From: Paralithodes platypus
Taxonomy: Eukaryota > Arthropoda > Malacostraca > Decapoda > Lithodidae
Reading direction: 5' to 3'
Assembly: GCA_032716605.1 (NCBI GenBank)
Contig: CM064545.1
Span: 5,575,199-5,639,198, forward strand
DNA length: 64,000 nt
The position numbers and the translations under genes are program-made. This document shows positions 10,893 through 22,205 of this stretch, in pieces. Within the stretch, counting starts at the first letter, position 1; the number at the start of each line of letters is the position of its first letter. The notes under the pieces were generated by a model. It was not told the origin of the DNA, searched no databases, and saw only the letters and a program-made list of their open reading frames with translations.

Positions 10893-11326
10893 TAATCTTT
10901 CACTAATTCTACCTTCGTGACGAGCGAGGCAGCCCCGATGTGGTCTATGGTATCGTCAACTCTAGGTAATGGATAGGCGTCTGTCAGGGATAATGCTTCC
11001 ACACTCTTGCAATCACCATACACACGGATCTTGCCACTCAACTCAGGTTGCAAACACACTGGCAACGACCACTCACGATATCCCTTATCCCTCAGACCCT
11101 TGGGCAATGGATAGGTGTCTGTCAGGGATAATGCTTCCACACTCTTGCAATCACCATACACACGGATCTTGCCACTCATCTCCGGTTGCAAACTCACTGG
11201 CAACGACCACTCACGATATCCTTTATCCCTCAGACCCTTTTTCCACATGTCGTTTCGCTCTGTTTTCACGACAGGCTGTTGAGCAGGATTTATACGGTAG
11301 GGAATTAACTTGAACCTTGCACTCAC
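10890..11326 (-). pseudogene. RT N-terminal fragment of L1 with internal duplication
   Basis: It begins FKLIPYRINPAQQ, the usual entry into Ty3/gypsy RT, then EWSLPVSLQP, GKIRVYGD and VDDTIDHIG up to KDYWQ, and stops before the catalytic motifs. A 46-codon segment is duplicated in tandem and in frame (10968-11105 and 11106-11243, period 138 bp). The RT palm is absent, so the product would be inactive. Codons agree well with the consensus on both sides of the duplication, so the changes look recent. Confidence 0.85.
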
Positions 11327-12510
11327 TGTCTCGAGCCTCCATGTCGGATTCTACCCCGTACATCAGGCCTGGAGAAGCACCAAACATGCGGATGTACTGC
11401 CACAGCCTAGTAAATAACTTATCTCGCAGAACAACATGCCTAGTGCCCTCCCACAACCCCGCCGAGACCGCAGCTTCTAACCTGTAGTCTCCCTCCTTCT
11501 CCACCTTCGTCCCTAGAACAGCCAGGTTATGAGAGGGACAATCAGTACCACCTGTGCAGTCACTCCCATAGTTCATTATTGCTAAGGCTTCCCCGCCGAT
11601 ACCGTACATGCGCACCCCCGCATTCCTTACGACTACATCTGCCTGCGCAGCATCACCGCTTTTAGCGACAGGGCCAGATACAGTCGGTCTATGGTAGGGC
11701 TGTTGCATTCGACTAGAGCAGCATTGAGAGGCTATACGACGACCGGGCACATCCACTCCACAGCCAACCTCACCAATCTGCTCAATGTCCTCCTGACCAC
11801 CACCCTTGGCAGCCATGGGTCGACCCTGACCTGACAACCATGTCCAAGCCTCGTCGCCCACCTTGAACCACCGAAACAACGAGGCTAACGGTCTACCAAC
11901 ATTCAAGTGACCTGCCCACGGAACATCTTGCACCGCCTGAGTTGTGAGGCTCGGGTGCTCGGCACGACCAGTGGGATATGAACCGAGCTGGTGTTGGAGC
12001 GCTGCACACTTCGGCTCAGGCAGGTGCTCTAGCGCTTCCACAGCCACCAGACTCGTGTCCCCCACCCACTGCTCCACCGAGACATGACAATCCCAACTCT
12101 CCTCCACCTGTGCCCTACTGCCCCCCTCTCCTTCTCCTCCTTGGCTGCTGCAGACCAACGCAGGGACAGTAGGCTGCTCAGGTGGTTGCCTCACAAACTC
12201 CTCCAACAGGTTCACATGACATGTTTCCCCGTCCTCGTGTTCGATAGCCCCGTTCCCACAACTCTCCTCCAACTGGGAACTACTAAGTCGCGGAGTGCCA
12301 TCATGCCCAACCATGTCACTAGGGGTGACAGGTTCTGGGGCCACTCCGGAGCTCACCTCTGGGTCAAGTACTAAGTCGCTAAGGAGAGCCGCTGGAGCAA
12401 AACTCACAAAACTCTCAACTTTAGCTTGCTCCTTCTGACCGTTCCTCCGCTGGTCTAGAGACTGAGGAATAGGCTGTGACACTGGATGCACAAGATCGGG
12501 TGACAACACA
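11327..12510 (-). pseudogene. Integrase remnants and pol linker of L1, between protease and RT
   Basis: One long frame holds pieces of integrase. WAGHLNVGRPLASLFRWF resembles the HHCC zinc-binding start (GHLGVGRT type). FKVGDEAWTWLSGQGRP resembles the GPY/F C-terminal module. CHVNLLEEF matches the end of integrase in Gmr1-like elements (CHVNMLK type). EALEHLPEPKCAAL resembles the linker into RT. Their order is scrambled and the DDE core is missing, so the region has suffered deletion and rearrangement. Integrase pieces here, upstream of RT, with none after RNase H, point to a protease-integrase-RT-RNase H order. Confidence 0.65.
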
Positions 12511-12559
12511 CGCCCTCTGCTGTGGTTGACACCTCTCGACCAACTCCTGCCCCTCCCTA

Positions 12560-12900
12560 CTCACGTCGGCCGCCTTCTCGGCAACGACTAAGGGTGGAAC
12601 TTCAGAAGTAGGCACCGCAAAGTCGTTGCCGAGAAGAAGGTCGACGCCCTCTACTGGCAGTTTCTCCACGATTCCGACATCCAACTCTCGTGTCACACCT
12701 TCTACCTCCAGCTCCACTCAGACCAACGGGTATAACTTTGTAACATTGATACCCTGCACCACAACTACCCGTGCCGCGTTTATAGGTTTGCCTGTAAAGT
12801 TTTTCATCAATGTCAAGGAAGCACCCGTATCACGCAAAAATTCTACTCCATGCTTGCAACCAGCCCAACTCACGCAGCCGCGCCCTCTATGGTCACAAAA
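12560..12900 (-). pseudogene. Retroviral-type aspartic protease of L1
   Basis: LRDTGASLTLM carries the D-T-G active site, and the downstream VDLLLGNDF is the matching second half of the fold. Between them a stop separates the frames (near 12718). The protease normally matures the gag-pol polyprotein. It is fused directly behind the gag zinc knuckle, as in the related element at 33.2 kb. Everything but the stop looks well kept. Confidence 0.85.
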
Positions 12901-14454
12901 AGTATCCCGGACAGGTGTCAAGCCTTCCGGATACTTCTTCACTGGCAGTGCTCCAGCCTCTGAACATTTACCCCGGGCAAACGCAGACGACTTCAAAGAC
13001 ACTCCAATGTTGCGAGCCAAAGACACGATTGCTGTAGGTACCTTGCTAGGACAGAATCGTGCAAAATGCCCCTTCTCATGACAATGAAAACACTCTAACT
13101 CCCCCTTGGGCTTCCCTTGAGGTGGGGAAGGGCCCTGACCCTTCTTAAACGGGACGGTATTAGGTTTATGGTCAGACTTAATATCATTGCTCTTGTTGTT
13201 ATTGTTATATAGTTTATCACTGACTTGGGGGCGTGGAGTGTTGCGCCCCTTGTTACCTGCATCGTTCCGTTGTGCAGACCCGCACCCACAAATCAGCGAT
13301 AGCCTACGGTCAGCCATCTCAGCTGCCTCCTGTAGAGTTTTAGGGTTTTTCTCTTTGAGGTTCAAAGTCAGGTCGCCGCCTGTGCACTTGAAAAATTGCT
13401 CTAGAAGGACTAACTGCTCAAGCTCTCCGAACGTCATCACCTTTTCTGACCTCAGCCAATTTCTCAATGCATCAGACAGTTCCCGGGCATGTTCAAGAAA
13501 GGTGCACTCACGACCCTTCGTAACACCCCGGAACTTCAACCTATAAGTCTCTGGTTGTAACTCATATGCCCGCAGGACAGCCTCCTTCAATACCTCATAA
13601 TCGATGCAAGACTCCAAGGGCAACGCATCATATGCCTTGAGTCCTTTGCCAACCAACCTAAAGGAAACAAGGGCTGCCCACTTAACCTCGGGCCATTGGT
13701 GCTCCCGGCACTTCTTCTCAAAACGCGTAAATAATTCGGTGACACCCGACTCGTCAAATGCAGGGACTAACTTAAGAAGGTGCCATAAAGACTGATCAAG
13801 ACCTCGATTCCCAGAACCGAGACGCTGCCCTGTTGACTCCACCCGAGACTTCTCAAGGTCTATGTCTGCACGGTACCTAGCCTTTCTCTCCTCAGCCTCA
13901 TTCTCTTGCTGCCGTTGCTCGAGCTCAGCCTAATGCCTTCGTTGCTCAGCCTGCTGGTTAAGTTTAGCCATCTCAAGCTGGAAGATCATATCTGCAGTTA
14001 AACCTTGAGGAGGAGGAGATGCAACAATTGGAGACCCACTCAGTGACAAACCACGCTGCCAGTGACTATCGGCCTGCGGGAACGTACCCGGCTCCGGAGC
14101 CCGAGGGGGCGCCATGGTAGGAGTCGAGTGGATTGGGGGCTGGGCCGAAAGTGCCCCAGCTCCCGCTCCACCCGAAGCCCCACGCACCCCGCCGAGCACC
14201 CAGGCCACCAGGTCACCTCTCGACATGCTGCTAGTGCCCACATGCCCCATGACCGTGGCCAAACAGTGGAGACCATACCGATCAATCCCCGACACCCGGT
14301 TAGCAGTAATAGGCATTTCCAGAAATTTCCTTGCATCCTCCTCACTAGTTATAACTCTAATGCCTTCTAACAAACCCAGCTGCTGCACTTCAGAGTCTGC
14401 TTCCCGTACTGTGTCCTCACTGTACATTGATCCGTCGTTCGACATAGTGTCCAC
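12900..14454 (-). pseudogene. SCAN-like gag polyprotein of L1
   Basis: The start MDTMSNDGSMYSED at 14454 opens a 174-residue N-terminal part that ends in a stop near 13930. The frame resumes at about 13842 with the capsid region: LLKLVPAFDESGVTELF, LKAYDALPLESC, AYELQPETYR, ELEQLVLLEQFFKCTGGD and TLQEAAEMAD. That last part has the helix pattern of SCAN/Gmr1-type gag. A CCHC zinc knuckle (CFHCHEKGHFARFC) follows and would bind genomic RNA. The intact relative at 31.5 kb has a charged coiled coil in the gap that is broken here. Confidence 0.87.
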
Positions 14455-14639
14455 CGAATATTCTCAACGTTTATAAAAAAAAGAAGTACCTAACTCTCAT
14501 GTAGCACTATTCACTCAAAAATATAAAATGCCTGAAGACAACTCAAGTGCTATACTACGTTGCCAAACAAATTCCACGTGTCCAAAATATTCCTCAAAAA
14601 ACAAATGTCCAACAATCCTGCAATTCTTCCTTAGATACG

Positions 14640-14806
14640 AGACAAGGTCATTATTTGTTATTACTGCAATAACCAACAAATGAATCCTGGTTTCTACTAA
14701 AATAAGATACTGGACAAGGTCGCCATTTGTTATGACCGCAATAACACAAATGGATCTTGGCCACTACTAATATAAGATACTAGGCAAGGTGACCAAGGTC
14801 GCCATT
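14640..14806. repeat. Triplicated LTR/primer-site junction
   Basis: Near-repeats of CAAGGTCGCCATTTGTTATG occur at about 14648, 14712 and 14796, the last being the true LTR boundary. Each copy carries the LTR start (TGTTAxxACC) plus the adjacent primer-site region. On the minus strand the segment after the 5' LTR reads AATGGCGACCTTGG; TGGCGACC may be the tRNA primer site, but the tRNA was not identified. Confidence 0.6.
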
Positions 14807-16597
14807 TGTTACGACCGGGGCTACGAATTAAACAAGGGCACTTAAAGATTGGACTAGTAATAGGGCACTATGCAACAACGGTACGCTAGATCCAAACCCT
14901 TGAACTTATATGCCGGCTAACAAAAACACCTATACCCTCCAGAGTTAATCTGCAATAACGGGGTATGCTTAACTGGGCATAAATGTACTCTACTTCAGGC
15001 TAACCCACACTGGTATAGCCTGATAACAAACAAGATGCAAGTTACGTTAAAATGCACAAAAGGGAAGCTATGGAAAGATCAATTAAATCAATGCAAGATT
15101 TAATATAATAAAAGGATGCTTCAATATAGTTACTCTAAACAACAATAAACTCTTCACTCCTATCTGAAAGAAAGTGAAGTCTAGTCCTACAGCATAGACC
15201 TGGAAACTTCTGAAGAAAGTCTGATGCCCATAAGATGCTCATATCTTAAATTATAGAAAGGCAGGAGGCAGGACACCCAACGTGTATACAGAGTACACAA
15301 AAAGATAGGACATATAATGTTAACTGACACGGGAATATTATAAATGCGCAACGGCAGTAATGTTCAACAGTAAAAGAAATGCTTCCTCATCAACGAAACA
15401 GTCTACTATGGTTGTGCAACTCAACAACAACCTAGACTCATAAATGCCATGAATAATAATGCATACATATCATAAAGAACTCATATCCTAACTAGTGTCT
15501 GCTAGGTGAATAAAGTCTAGCTGGGATATCAAGGTTAGGAAACTGTGGCTGAGCAAGACTAGCTCATAGCCTAGCGTTGTCCTTGAGGCGGTATGATTAA
15601 AGTTACGTTAATGACGGAGATGCTCTCTTGGTAGATCCAGATCTCAAGTATCTGGTTCTACCCTGGTGATCCCTCAAAAGTCAAGCAAAGAGGCAGCACT
15701 GTGTGACAAGTTAGTAGGCTGATGCCCTCTTACCACACGATGCTGCACTCGAAAAAGGCACAACCAAAAGGACAACCTAGGCTACCACAGAAACCGTCGA
15801 AGTGGTGTAGGTATAAGCGAACCGTACACACATCGCTGACAACGACAACAGAAGCCTTATCCCAGTCTAGCATTAAATAACCCAGCAGAGCACTAAATCA
15901 ATAATGGAGACACACCGAGTTCTTAACCTCTACTAACTAAGAACCCTCAAACCTATTCTAAGTACATGTAAATATCTCAGAGGACGGCGCATGCAATACA
16001 ATGGGCCGGCTATGGAAGCCGTATGCAGAACCCAAGGGGATAAGTAATTGAATAAAGGTGAGGAGCAATGGAAAAGAAGATGGTCAGAGAGAGAGATAGT
16101 GGTAAAGAGGGTGATCGGGAGAGAGTATGCAAAGGGATGTTAGAAGCATACACGCCAAGCCTGTCCTGAGGAGTGTAGCTCCTCGGGACCCACAAAGGCA
16201 TGGTGGTCGGCCAATCACAGGCCGATACGTCACCAGGCAGCAGGCCTCCAGAAGTCGCCAGGAACCACCAGCCAATCAAAACCGAGAGAAAGGCCACGCG
16301 GGCGAGGGACTCCTCCGGGAGGGAGGAAGGAGGAGGAAGCAACACTCACTGCCCCCATGCTGCTCGCTCGCTCTCTCTCTCAACTCTTCACAACAATGCA
16401 TCTTATATTCAACTCATGATATAAAATATTTCCCGTTGTCACAGACGAAAATAAAGACCACCACGGGACTGTCTGTAACAACACGAACACTATGAATGAG
16501 AGAACAACATTCTCGGATAATTGTAGCCCACTTCACTGCCCTGGCGAGCGCTAGTGGCTAACGGGAGGCGATTCTGCCAATGCTGGTAGGCGTCACA
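14807..16597 (-). repeat. 5' LTR of element L1
   Basis: 1791 bp, TGTTACGACC to GGCGTCACA, collinear with 8495-10296. Being upstream of gag on the minus strand it is the 5' LTR and should hold the active promoter, with a TATA-like box near 16402-16411 on the minus strand. Confidence 0.93.
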
Positions 16598-16601
16598 ATA
16601 A

Positions 16602-17171
16602 TTTATGCAAATAACTTGAATTACGTTTGTTTAAAGATATTCTGTATAATCCTATCACTACTTACTTGCTTATTCACTTGATTTATTTATCAATACCGTA
16701 CCGGTACTTATCAGCAGCTTGGCTAGAATATTGCTGAGCGTATTAGTACCTGATATTCAAGTAAACCATTTCCCTATTATACCTAAGGAACGAAAACGTT
16801 TGTGACACTCCTGCTTTCAACTGCACACACACACACACACACACATCACTGCACATGCCAGCTTTGTGTACCAGTTGTTTTGTTCAATTATACCAACCAT
16901 TGCACAATCAAATTCCGATTATCTAACTACTAATTGTAAATGGGTATGTGAGTGTGTTTTATTTATATATGTTTCTTTTTTCTAAAATGTGTTCAGTAAC
17001 TGTAGGTAGCACCGCGTACAATTTGACTAGTTTATCATAAAATATTTGAAGGGCCTTAAACAAGTGTTTATGTGATGCAATTAATGACTTTCACCATTTG
17101 AATCATTGAGTACAATATCACAAATTTCTGTTCACAACTGTATCACACTGCAGCTGTCATATATTTTCATG
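16602..17171. other. AT-rich spacer with (CA)n
   Basis: It contains a (CA) run at about 16827-16844. No other element or gene is recognised. Confidence 0.6.
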
Positions 17172-17640
17172 TGAACGAACAAGACAAAAGGCAAATCTGC
17201 CTTTAACAAGTCTCTCCACCAAAGTTGAAAGATTGATCGACAGCCAAATCCAATTGTCTGGACAGATGGACCTTGAAGTCTTTAAATCATAGGATGAGAG
17301 ACAGATTGAGGCAGATAATTCAAAAGCTTACTTGTCGAGTAGAAGAAAGACTGGGAAAATCGATTCACACTTGGGTTAGAGAATTGGACAGAATAGTGGT
17401 GGTAGCGTGTTGAAAGGCAGGTACCCCTCACTCTCAGTAAGGGAAAAGGTATACACTGAGAACGCTCTGATAAACACTGGTAGACGAGTGTGAGATGCAA
17501 TATTGAGGCGTGTAGAGAGATACTGTAGGGAATTAGTAAGAGAAAGTGAGTTGATGAGACAAAATGCTTTTGACCCAACACTTTCGAGAAATGATGTGTG
17601 AGTGAAACCTCCCCACACATGCGAACCATACTCGTCGGTC
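17172..17640 (-). pseudogene. J1 Jockey-like element, 3' fragment
   Basis: On the minus strand the residues RGTCLSTRYHHYSVQFSNP, then FSQSFFYSTSKLLNYLPQSV, align with the C-terminal part of the J1 copies at 40.9 and 53.1 kb. The upstream RMCGE/VWGG part is out of frame. It is 5'-truncated and full of small indels. Confidence 0.75.
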
Positions 17641-17654
17641 ACAGTATAGCCCTT

Positions 17655-17891
17655 TTTTACATAAGACGTATGTGTACATCAGCCGCAGTGATCAGGTTAA
17701 GTACTTGGGCAATGTGATGAGGAAAGATGGGAGTTTGAGGTATGAAGTTCAAGATAGGGTGCAACAAAGAATGAGGGTCGTAGGAATGCTAAAAACAGTG
17801 ACTAGGAATATGGAAGTGATCATGGCAGTAAAGAAGTCACTCCATGATAGTGTGGTGATCCAGACACTGACGTGTGAGTGAAGCTTAGATG

Positions 17892-17922
<31 letters not shown>

Positions 17923-19505
17923 GACAATGAACGGAGGAAGGAAAAACACAGATAAAACAAAAAGGTCCATGTGCCTAAAGGCATCCTCCATTCATAAAAT
18001 GTTTGTAACAACTGGATTTAAACATTTGTAGATTGTAAGTTTGTGGAAAGCAATTCGAGGGAAGTGAATTCCAAAGAGTCGTAGCTCTGGGGATAAATGA
18101 ATTCTGGTAAGCAGAAGTTCTGCATTGTGGAGGAGAAAGTGTAAATTTATGGGCGCTCTCAGCTGCCCTAGTTCTACGGGGAAAGATGTGGAGAGGCGGC
18201 ACAATTGAAGCAAGTTCCTCGGAACAATTGCTGTGAAAATATCTGTAGAATAATGCAAGGGATGCAACGTTTCTTCGTATGGCTAATGTAGGAAGGTCCT
18301 GTGTGATTGCAGGGTTATTGATTAATCTAATAGCTTTATTTTGAATTTTGTCCAACTGCCTCAATGCAACCACTCCACTTCCACCCCACAGAGGTGAACA
18401 GTAATCCATCTGAGAGCGCACATGACTTTTATATATTACGGCCAACTGCTCGTCAGTGAAGAATTCTCGAACTCTGTACAGGAGTCCCAGTTTTTTAGAG
18501 GCATTCTTAGCAATGATTCTAACATAATGTGTCCAGCTCAAGTTAGTAGTTAATGTTACACCGAGAATGTCAATACTAGGGGAAGTGGGAATATTTACAT
18601 CATTAAAAATATATAGGAGTCAGTGAGATTCTGTCGGTTAGAAAATTGAATGTACTTGGTTTTCTGTGCATTAAAGGAAACTAGATTCTCTTGTCCCCAT
18701 TCATTAATTCTAGAAAGGTCCTGGTTCAGAGAAATTGCAGTGTTTATTTTTGAATTTATAAGATCGGGTTGGGTGAAAGAATTGGTGAATGTGAAGGAAC
18801 TGTGGAGTGTTGAGTCATCTGCGTAGGAATGTATTGGATTATGAGTGGTAGATATGAGATCATTGATATGAATGAGGAACAGAGTTGGGGCCAAAACTGA
18901 TCCCTGGGCAACACCAGCATTTATTGAGTGAAATTGAGAATAAAGGCCATCTACCATTACACGTATTTTTCTGTAATGAAGATAAGAAGAAATTAGTGGA
19001 ACTAATGATGCAAGGCCGTAGTGTGACATCTTCGACAATAAGGATTGATGCCAGACTCTATCAAATGCCTTTGATATATCCAGTGCTATTGTATGTGTTT
19101 CACCATGTTGGTCTGTAGCTTGGTTGATTTGATGCGTAAGAAGGCAAAGAATGTCTGCAATGTTCTTGGCAAGACATAAATCAAGAGCGAGAGGGGTCGA
19201 AATTAATTCTTTGAGAAGTGCGTACGGAGTCAGACAGACGAATACGGAAGTACGAGGGTGATGTGGTGTTGATATACTGTACATGTGCTGTAGAATGTGA
19301 AGAGGAACACCTTAAATTGGTTTGGTCATGTGCAGCGTATGGAATGTGAGAGAATGACTAGAAGAGTGTATGGACGTGAGGTGAAAGGCAAGAGAAGGGG
19401 GGATAGACCGAGAATGAGATGGAAGAATGGAAATGATTGGCATATGAGTGAACATGGTATGGGATGGGAGGACAAATAGCAGAGGAGAATGGAGACGATA
19501 CATTA
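17655..19505 (+). pseudogene. Non-LTR fragment split by a nested insertion
   Basis: Residues YLGNVMRKDG to VAVKKSLHDSVVIQTLT (17690-17880) match the middle of the element at 2941-4182. Its continuation (SLRSAYGV, then NWFGHVQRMECERMTRRVYG) resumes at about 19168 and runs to 19480. Between them sits an unrelated minus-strand retrotransposon (17892-19167). About 20 bp of the host element is missing at the junction. Frames are broken, so it is inactive. Confidence 0.8.
17892..19167 (-). mobile_element. Jockey-superfamily non-LTR element J2, nested, 5'-truncated
   Basis: Minus-strand RT from IALDISKAFDRVWH (first catalytic Asp) through AGVAQGSVLAPTLF and HSYADDSTLH (catalytic A-DD) to YIQFSNRQ. 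After a frame change it continues with the C-terminal region MDYCSPLWGG, IQNKAIRLINNP, LWNSLP. A 27-nt poly(A) tail (poly-T at 17892-17918 in plus) marks the 3' end. The endonuclease and early RT are missing. One frameshift separates the two halves near 18560-18595, but the sequence is otherwise well kept, so it is younger than the element it interrupts. Confidence 0.87.
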
Positions 19506-20208
19506 GTGACCATCCTCTTTGGGGATTGAGGCATATATTTTTGTACAAAAACAGTGAAATCAGGAACAGACGTCGAATAATTAACTGTATAATTCAGTAA
19601 GTGCCTGACGTTGATGACGTTGATGACAATCGTGCTTAAACCAGGTTATAGTAGGACAAATAAACAACGAAAACGAGATGAAACGTGATAGACAGAAACA
19701 GCAGCAGGCTAGACAAATAAAAGTAACACCGCCTTTAGAGTGTCAAAGTTGTTCAATAAAACCCAAAGTGAGAGGCGGTCAGCTGGCTACTTTCATTTGC
19801 TTGTTAATTTCCTTTTTTGTCTGTGTGTTTTTATTTTTAGTTAACCAGTAATTATTTTGTTGGCTAGCTTCAACCAGAAAAAAACAATATTTCGTAGTAT
19901 GTCATTATAGTACATTATGTATTAATTTATATATTGTCATATTTATGTGTTGTTTATTATGATTTTAATGACTACCTGACGTTTCGTCATTAATTAATCC
20001 GACTGACTAATCTGCCACCAAAATATAAATAATTCAATAAAACTTGATACTTGTTTTACAGAGAAACAATGAAACTGTCATGTAGTAATAGTCGGTTGTT
20101 CATAAACCGTTCTCAAAAGACATACTGCACTGTCAAAAAATATGGGCTTAAGGAAGGTTGGATAATCGTAATTAAAGTAACTATAACAACATGCACTAAA
20201 AAGGTATT
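19506..20208. other. AT-rich spacer
   Basis: About 700 bases with no recognisable protein or repeat, ending in the (TATC)n tail of the next element. Confidence 0.6.
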
Positions 20209-20598
20209 TATCTATCTATCTATTGCCTGACGCCGTGATCCCCGAAGGGGTGGCCACGAACGAAATGCCCCAATGCACCTCTGTCCCCAGTCAGTCGACG
20301 CCCTCCTCCCAACCAGCACCACCTTCATCCATATACTTCTTCACTCCATCCTTCCACCTCTTTTAGGGTTTACCTCTCCCTCTCTGTCCTTCCACCTCAC
20401 TCTCGTACACCCTCTTAGTCATTCTCTCGCTTCCCATACTTTCCATATGGCCGAACCATCTCAAGGTATTCCTTTTCACGCTTTCCAGTACATCTACCTC
20501 CACACCATACTTCTTACTTCCTCATTCGTCTGTCTACCCCTCCATGTAACTCCGCATGCACTTCTCATTTCCACCCCTCTCACTCTTGGTACTAATAC
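20209..20598 (-). mobile_element. Non-LTR 3' end, inverted relative of 2941-4182
   Basis: It starts in plus with (TATC)n TATTGCCTGACGCC and reads back into the WFGHMERM region (FHMAEPSQ in the antisense frame). It is the reverse complement of the last ~400 bp of 2941-4182 and is strongly 5'-truncated. The shared (GATA)n tail confirms the family end. Confidence 0.85.
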
Positions 20599-20922
20599 GT
20601 CAATCTATTATTAAGATAGAAGGGCAAATCACTATTAATATAACGTACCAATTAGTGTAGTCTTTATAGCTTTTTATACCACGGCCTGTTGACAGATAAC
20701 CCTGCTTAGGGTATGCTGCAGTTATTACAGTTATCATCGGTTATTATAATTACACACTTGTATAATTATGTACACACATTACAATAAAACAAATACATAA
20801 CCACATTGTATTACATGTGTAAATAATCGCAAATATCCAAGTCATACACACACAGACACATACACAAAGTATCACACACAAGTAAAATCATTCTCATACA
20901 TCCATATACATACAAACACACA

Positions 20923-20956
<34 letters not shown>

Positions 20957-20964
20957 ATTGGGAA
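20599..20964. other. AT-rich spacer with (CA) and (TC)n
   Basis: CA-rich from 20840 and a (TC)n run at about 20927-20956. No gene is seen. Confidence 0.6.
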
Positions 20965-21345
20965 AGACTTTTGAAGTAACTGACTTGGTAAAGGATTTGG
21001 GTGTTCTGATTTGCAGTGACCAAAAGTTTCCAAGCAGCGCACTGAAGCACTAAATAAACCCCTGACATTATTAGGGTACATTAAGAGATAGTTTCAGTAT
21101 ATCAGGCTCATCCATAATCTGATACGGCCCACTGTAATATATTATATGCTGATAAAATAAAAATCCAGTACCTTGTAAAGTTATAGAACGACTGGAAAGA
21201 CTCCAATCTAGGGCTACAATGCTTATTCCATCGATTAGCCAACTAGCCTATGAGGACCAGTTGAGATGCTCCAGCTCTTCTCATTGGAAACACGTAGATA
21301 GCGGGGTCAACTCATTGAATTCTATAATCTATTTAATTGTTTTAA
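20965..21345 (+). pseudogene. CR1/L2-like RT relic
   Basis: Conceptual translation gives VKDLGVLICSDQKF, then VIERLERLQSRATMLIPSI and LAYEDQLR, matching in order the region after the RT palm of CR1/L2-type elements (KDLGV, IERLERVQRRATK, YEDRL). Several stops and frameshifts mark it as old. The relics at 25325, 42085 and 50285 are of the same kind. Confidence 0.7.
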
Positions 21346-21514
21346 CAACGTGGTTTATAACACAATGATAAAACTCAATATACAGAACACACAACCATGG
21401 TTGACACTAGCGTCAGTGGGAGACATCTCCAACTCCCTTACAGACTTGGGGATTGCAAAAACCGCTCATACTCGCTAATGTTTACCGATTTAGTGTCACC
21501 TGTGTAATATTGTT

Positions 21515-21700
21515 GCACGGCAACCAATAGCCGTACAGACATGATTCAGGTGTCATTGGAAAGGTCTATTCCTCTGTTTTCAGGGATATATAATTGAAAT
21601 ACGGTCTAGCACATGATTATACATGAAAATGTGCAGGGAATGAAGGTTACTTTTAGTCCAAAACCCCCGTATGGTACAGTGGTGACCAAGCAATTATCAT
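21515..21700 (+). repeat. Dispersed repeat B, copy 2
   Basis: It shares GATTCAGGTGTCATTGGAAA and flanking spacing with 5430-5645. The copies differ at many positions, so amplification was not recent. Confidence 0.5.
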
Positions 21701-22205
21701 ATGACAAGTGCCGCAGGCATTGCGTTAAGTATCCGACCACAGAGTGTGCATGACTAAAATATTGACAACTGGCAAACCACTGACACTGGTTGTTGGGCCT
21801 ATCTTACAAGAACTTATTACATAATTGTATCTGCAGCTCTGAACAAACAGCTTCTGATAATTATATAGTTTTACAATAATGATGACGCCTATAATACTCT
21901 ACATTCAAGTTCAGTCGGCAATATGAGTGCAAAATAGTCCCCAATAGTTGTTATTCACCTCCTACCTATGTAGCTCAAAACGGGTCGACCGTGAATGTGC
22001 TGCACATGTTCGCACCTATTCCTTGGCTGACTCTTCCCAAATGGTGAAAGTATTGTCTTGATTACTATCCTCGTTCTGGAGTTCCATAGGTTAGAGGTCA
22101 CGAGTTCTGTCCTACCAAATGTTAATGGAAAACATATTATTTGTTTACGAAAGGTTGCCGGTAGAAGCCCTGTTGTAAATCTGCCTACTTGTTCACAGCC
22201 GAGTA
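21701..22205. other. Unassigned stretch
   Basis: An 85-residue open frame on the minus strand (21955-22212) has no recognisable family and is not called. The stretch resembles in part the sequence at 23400-23490 (GAGGTCACGAGTTCTG against GAAGTCACAAGTCCTG), so it may be an old repeat. Confidence 0.45.

Larger units (their letters stand above)
8491..16601 (-). mobile_element. LTR retrotransposon L1 (Gmr1-like Ty3/gypsy), internally deleted
   Basis: A complete insertion bounded by LTRs at 8495-10296 and 14807-16597 and flanked by ATAA on both sides (8491-8494 and 16598-16601). The LTRs begin and end TG...CA. Coding order on the minus strand is gag with zinc knuckle, aspartic protease, scrambled integrase pieces, the start of RT, then the very end of RNase H. 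Most of integrase, RT and RNase H is gone, so it could move only with enzymes from an intact relative. The near-identity of its two LTRs suggests recent insertion. A related element is at 29668-34072. Confidence 0.93.

Noticed and set aside
11327..11830. A further integrase or envelope-like domain in L1
   Set aside because: The residues show no convincing motif after the GPY/F-like piece; probably rearranged or out-of-frame sequence.
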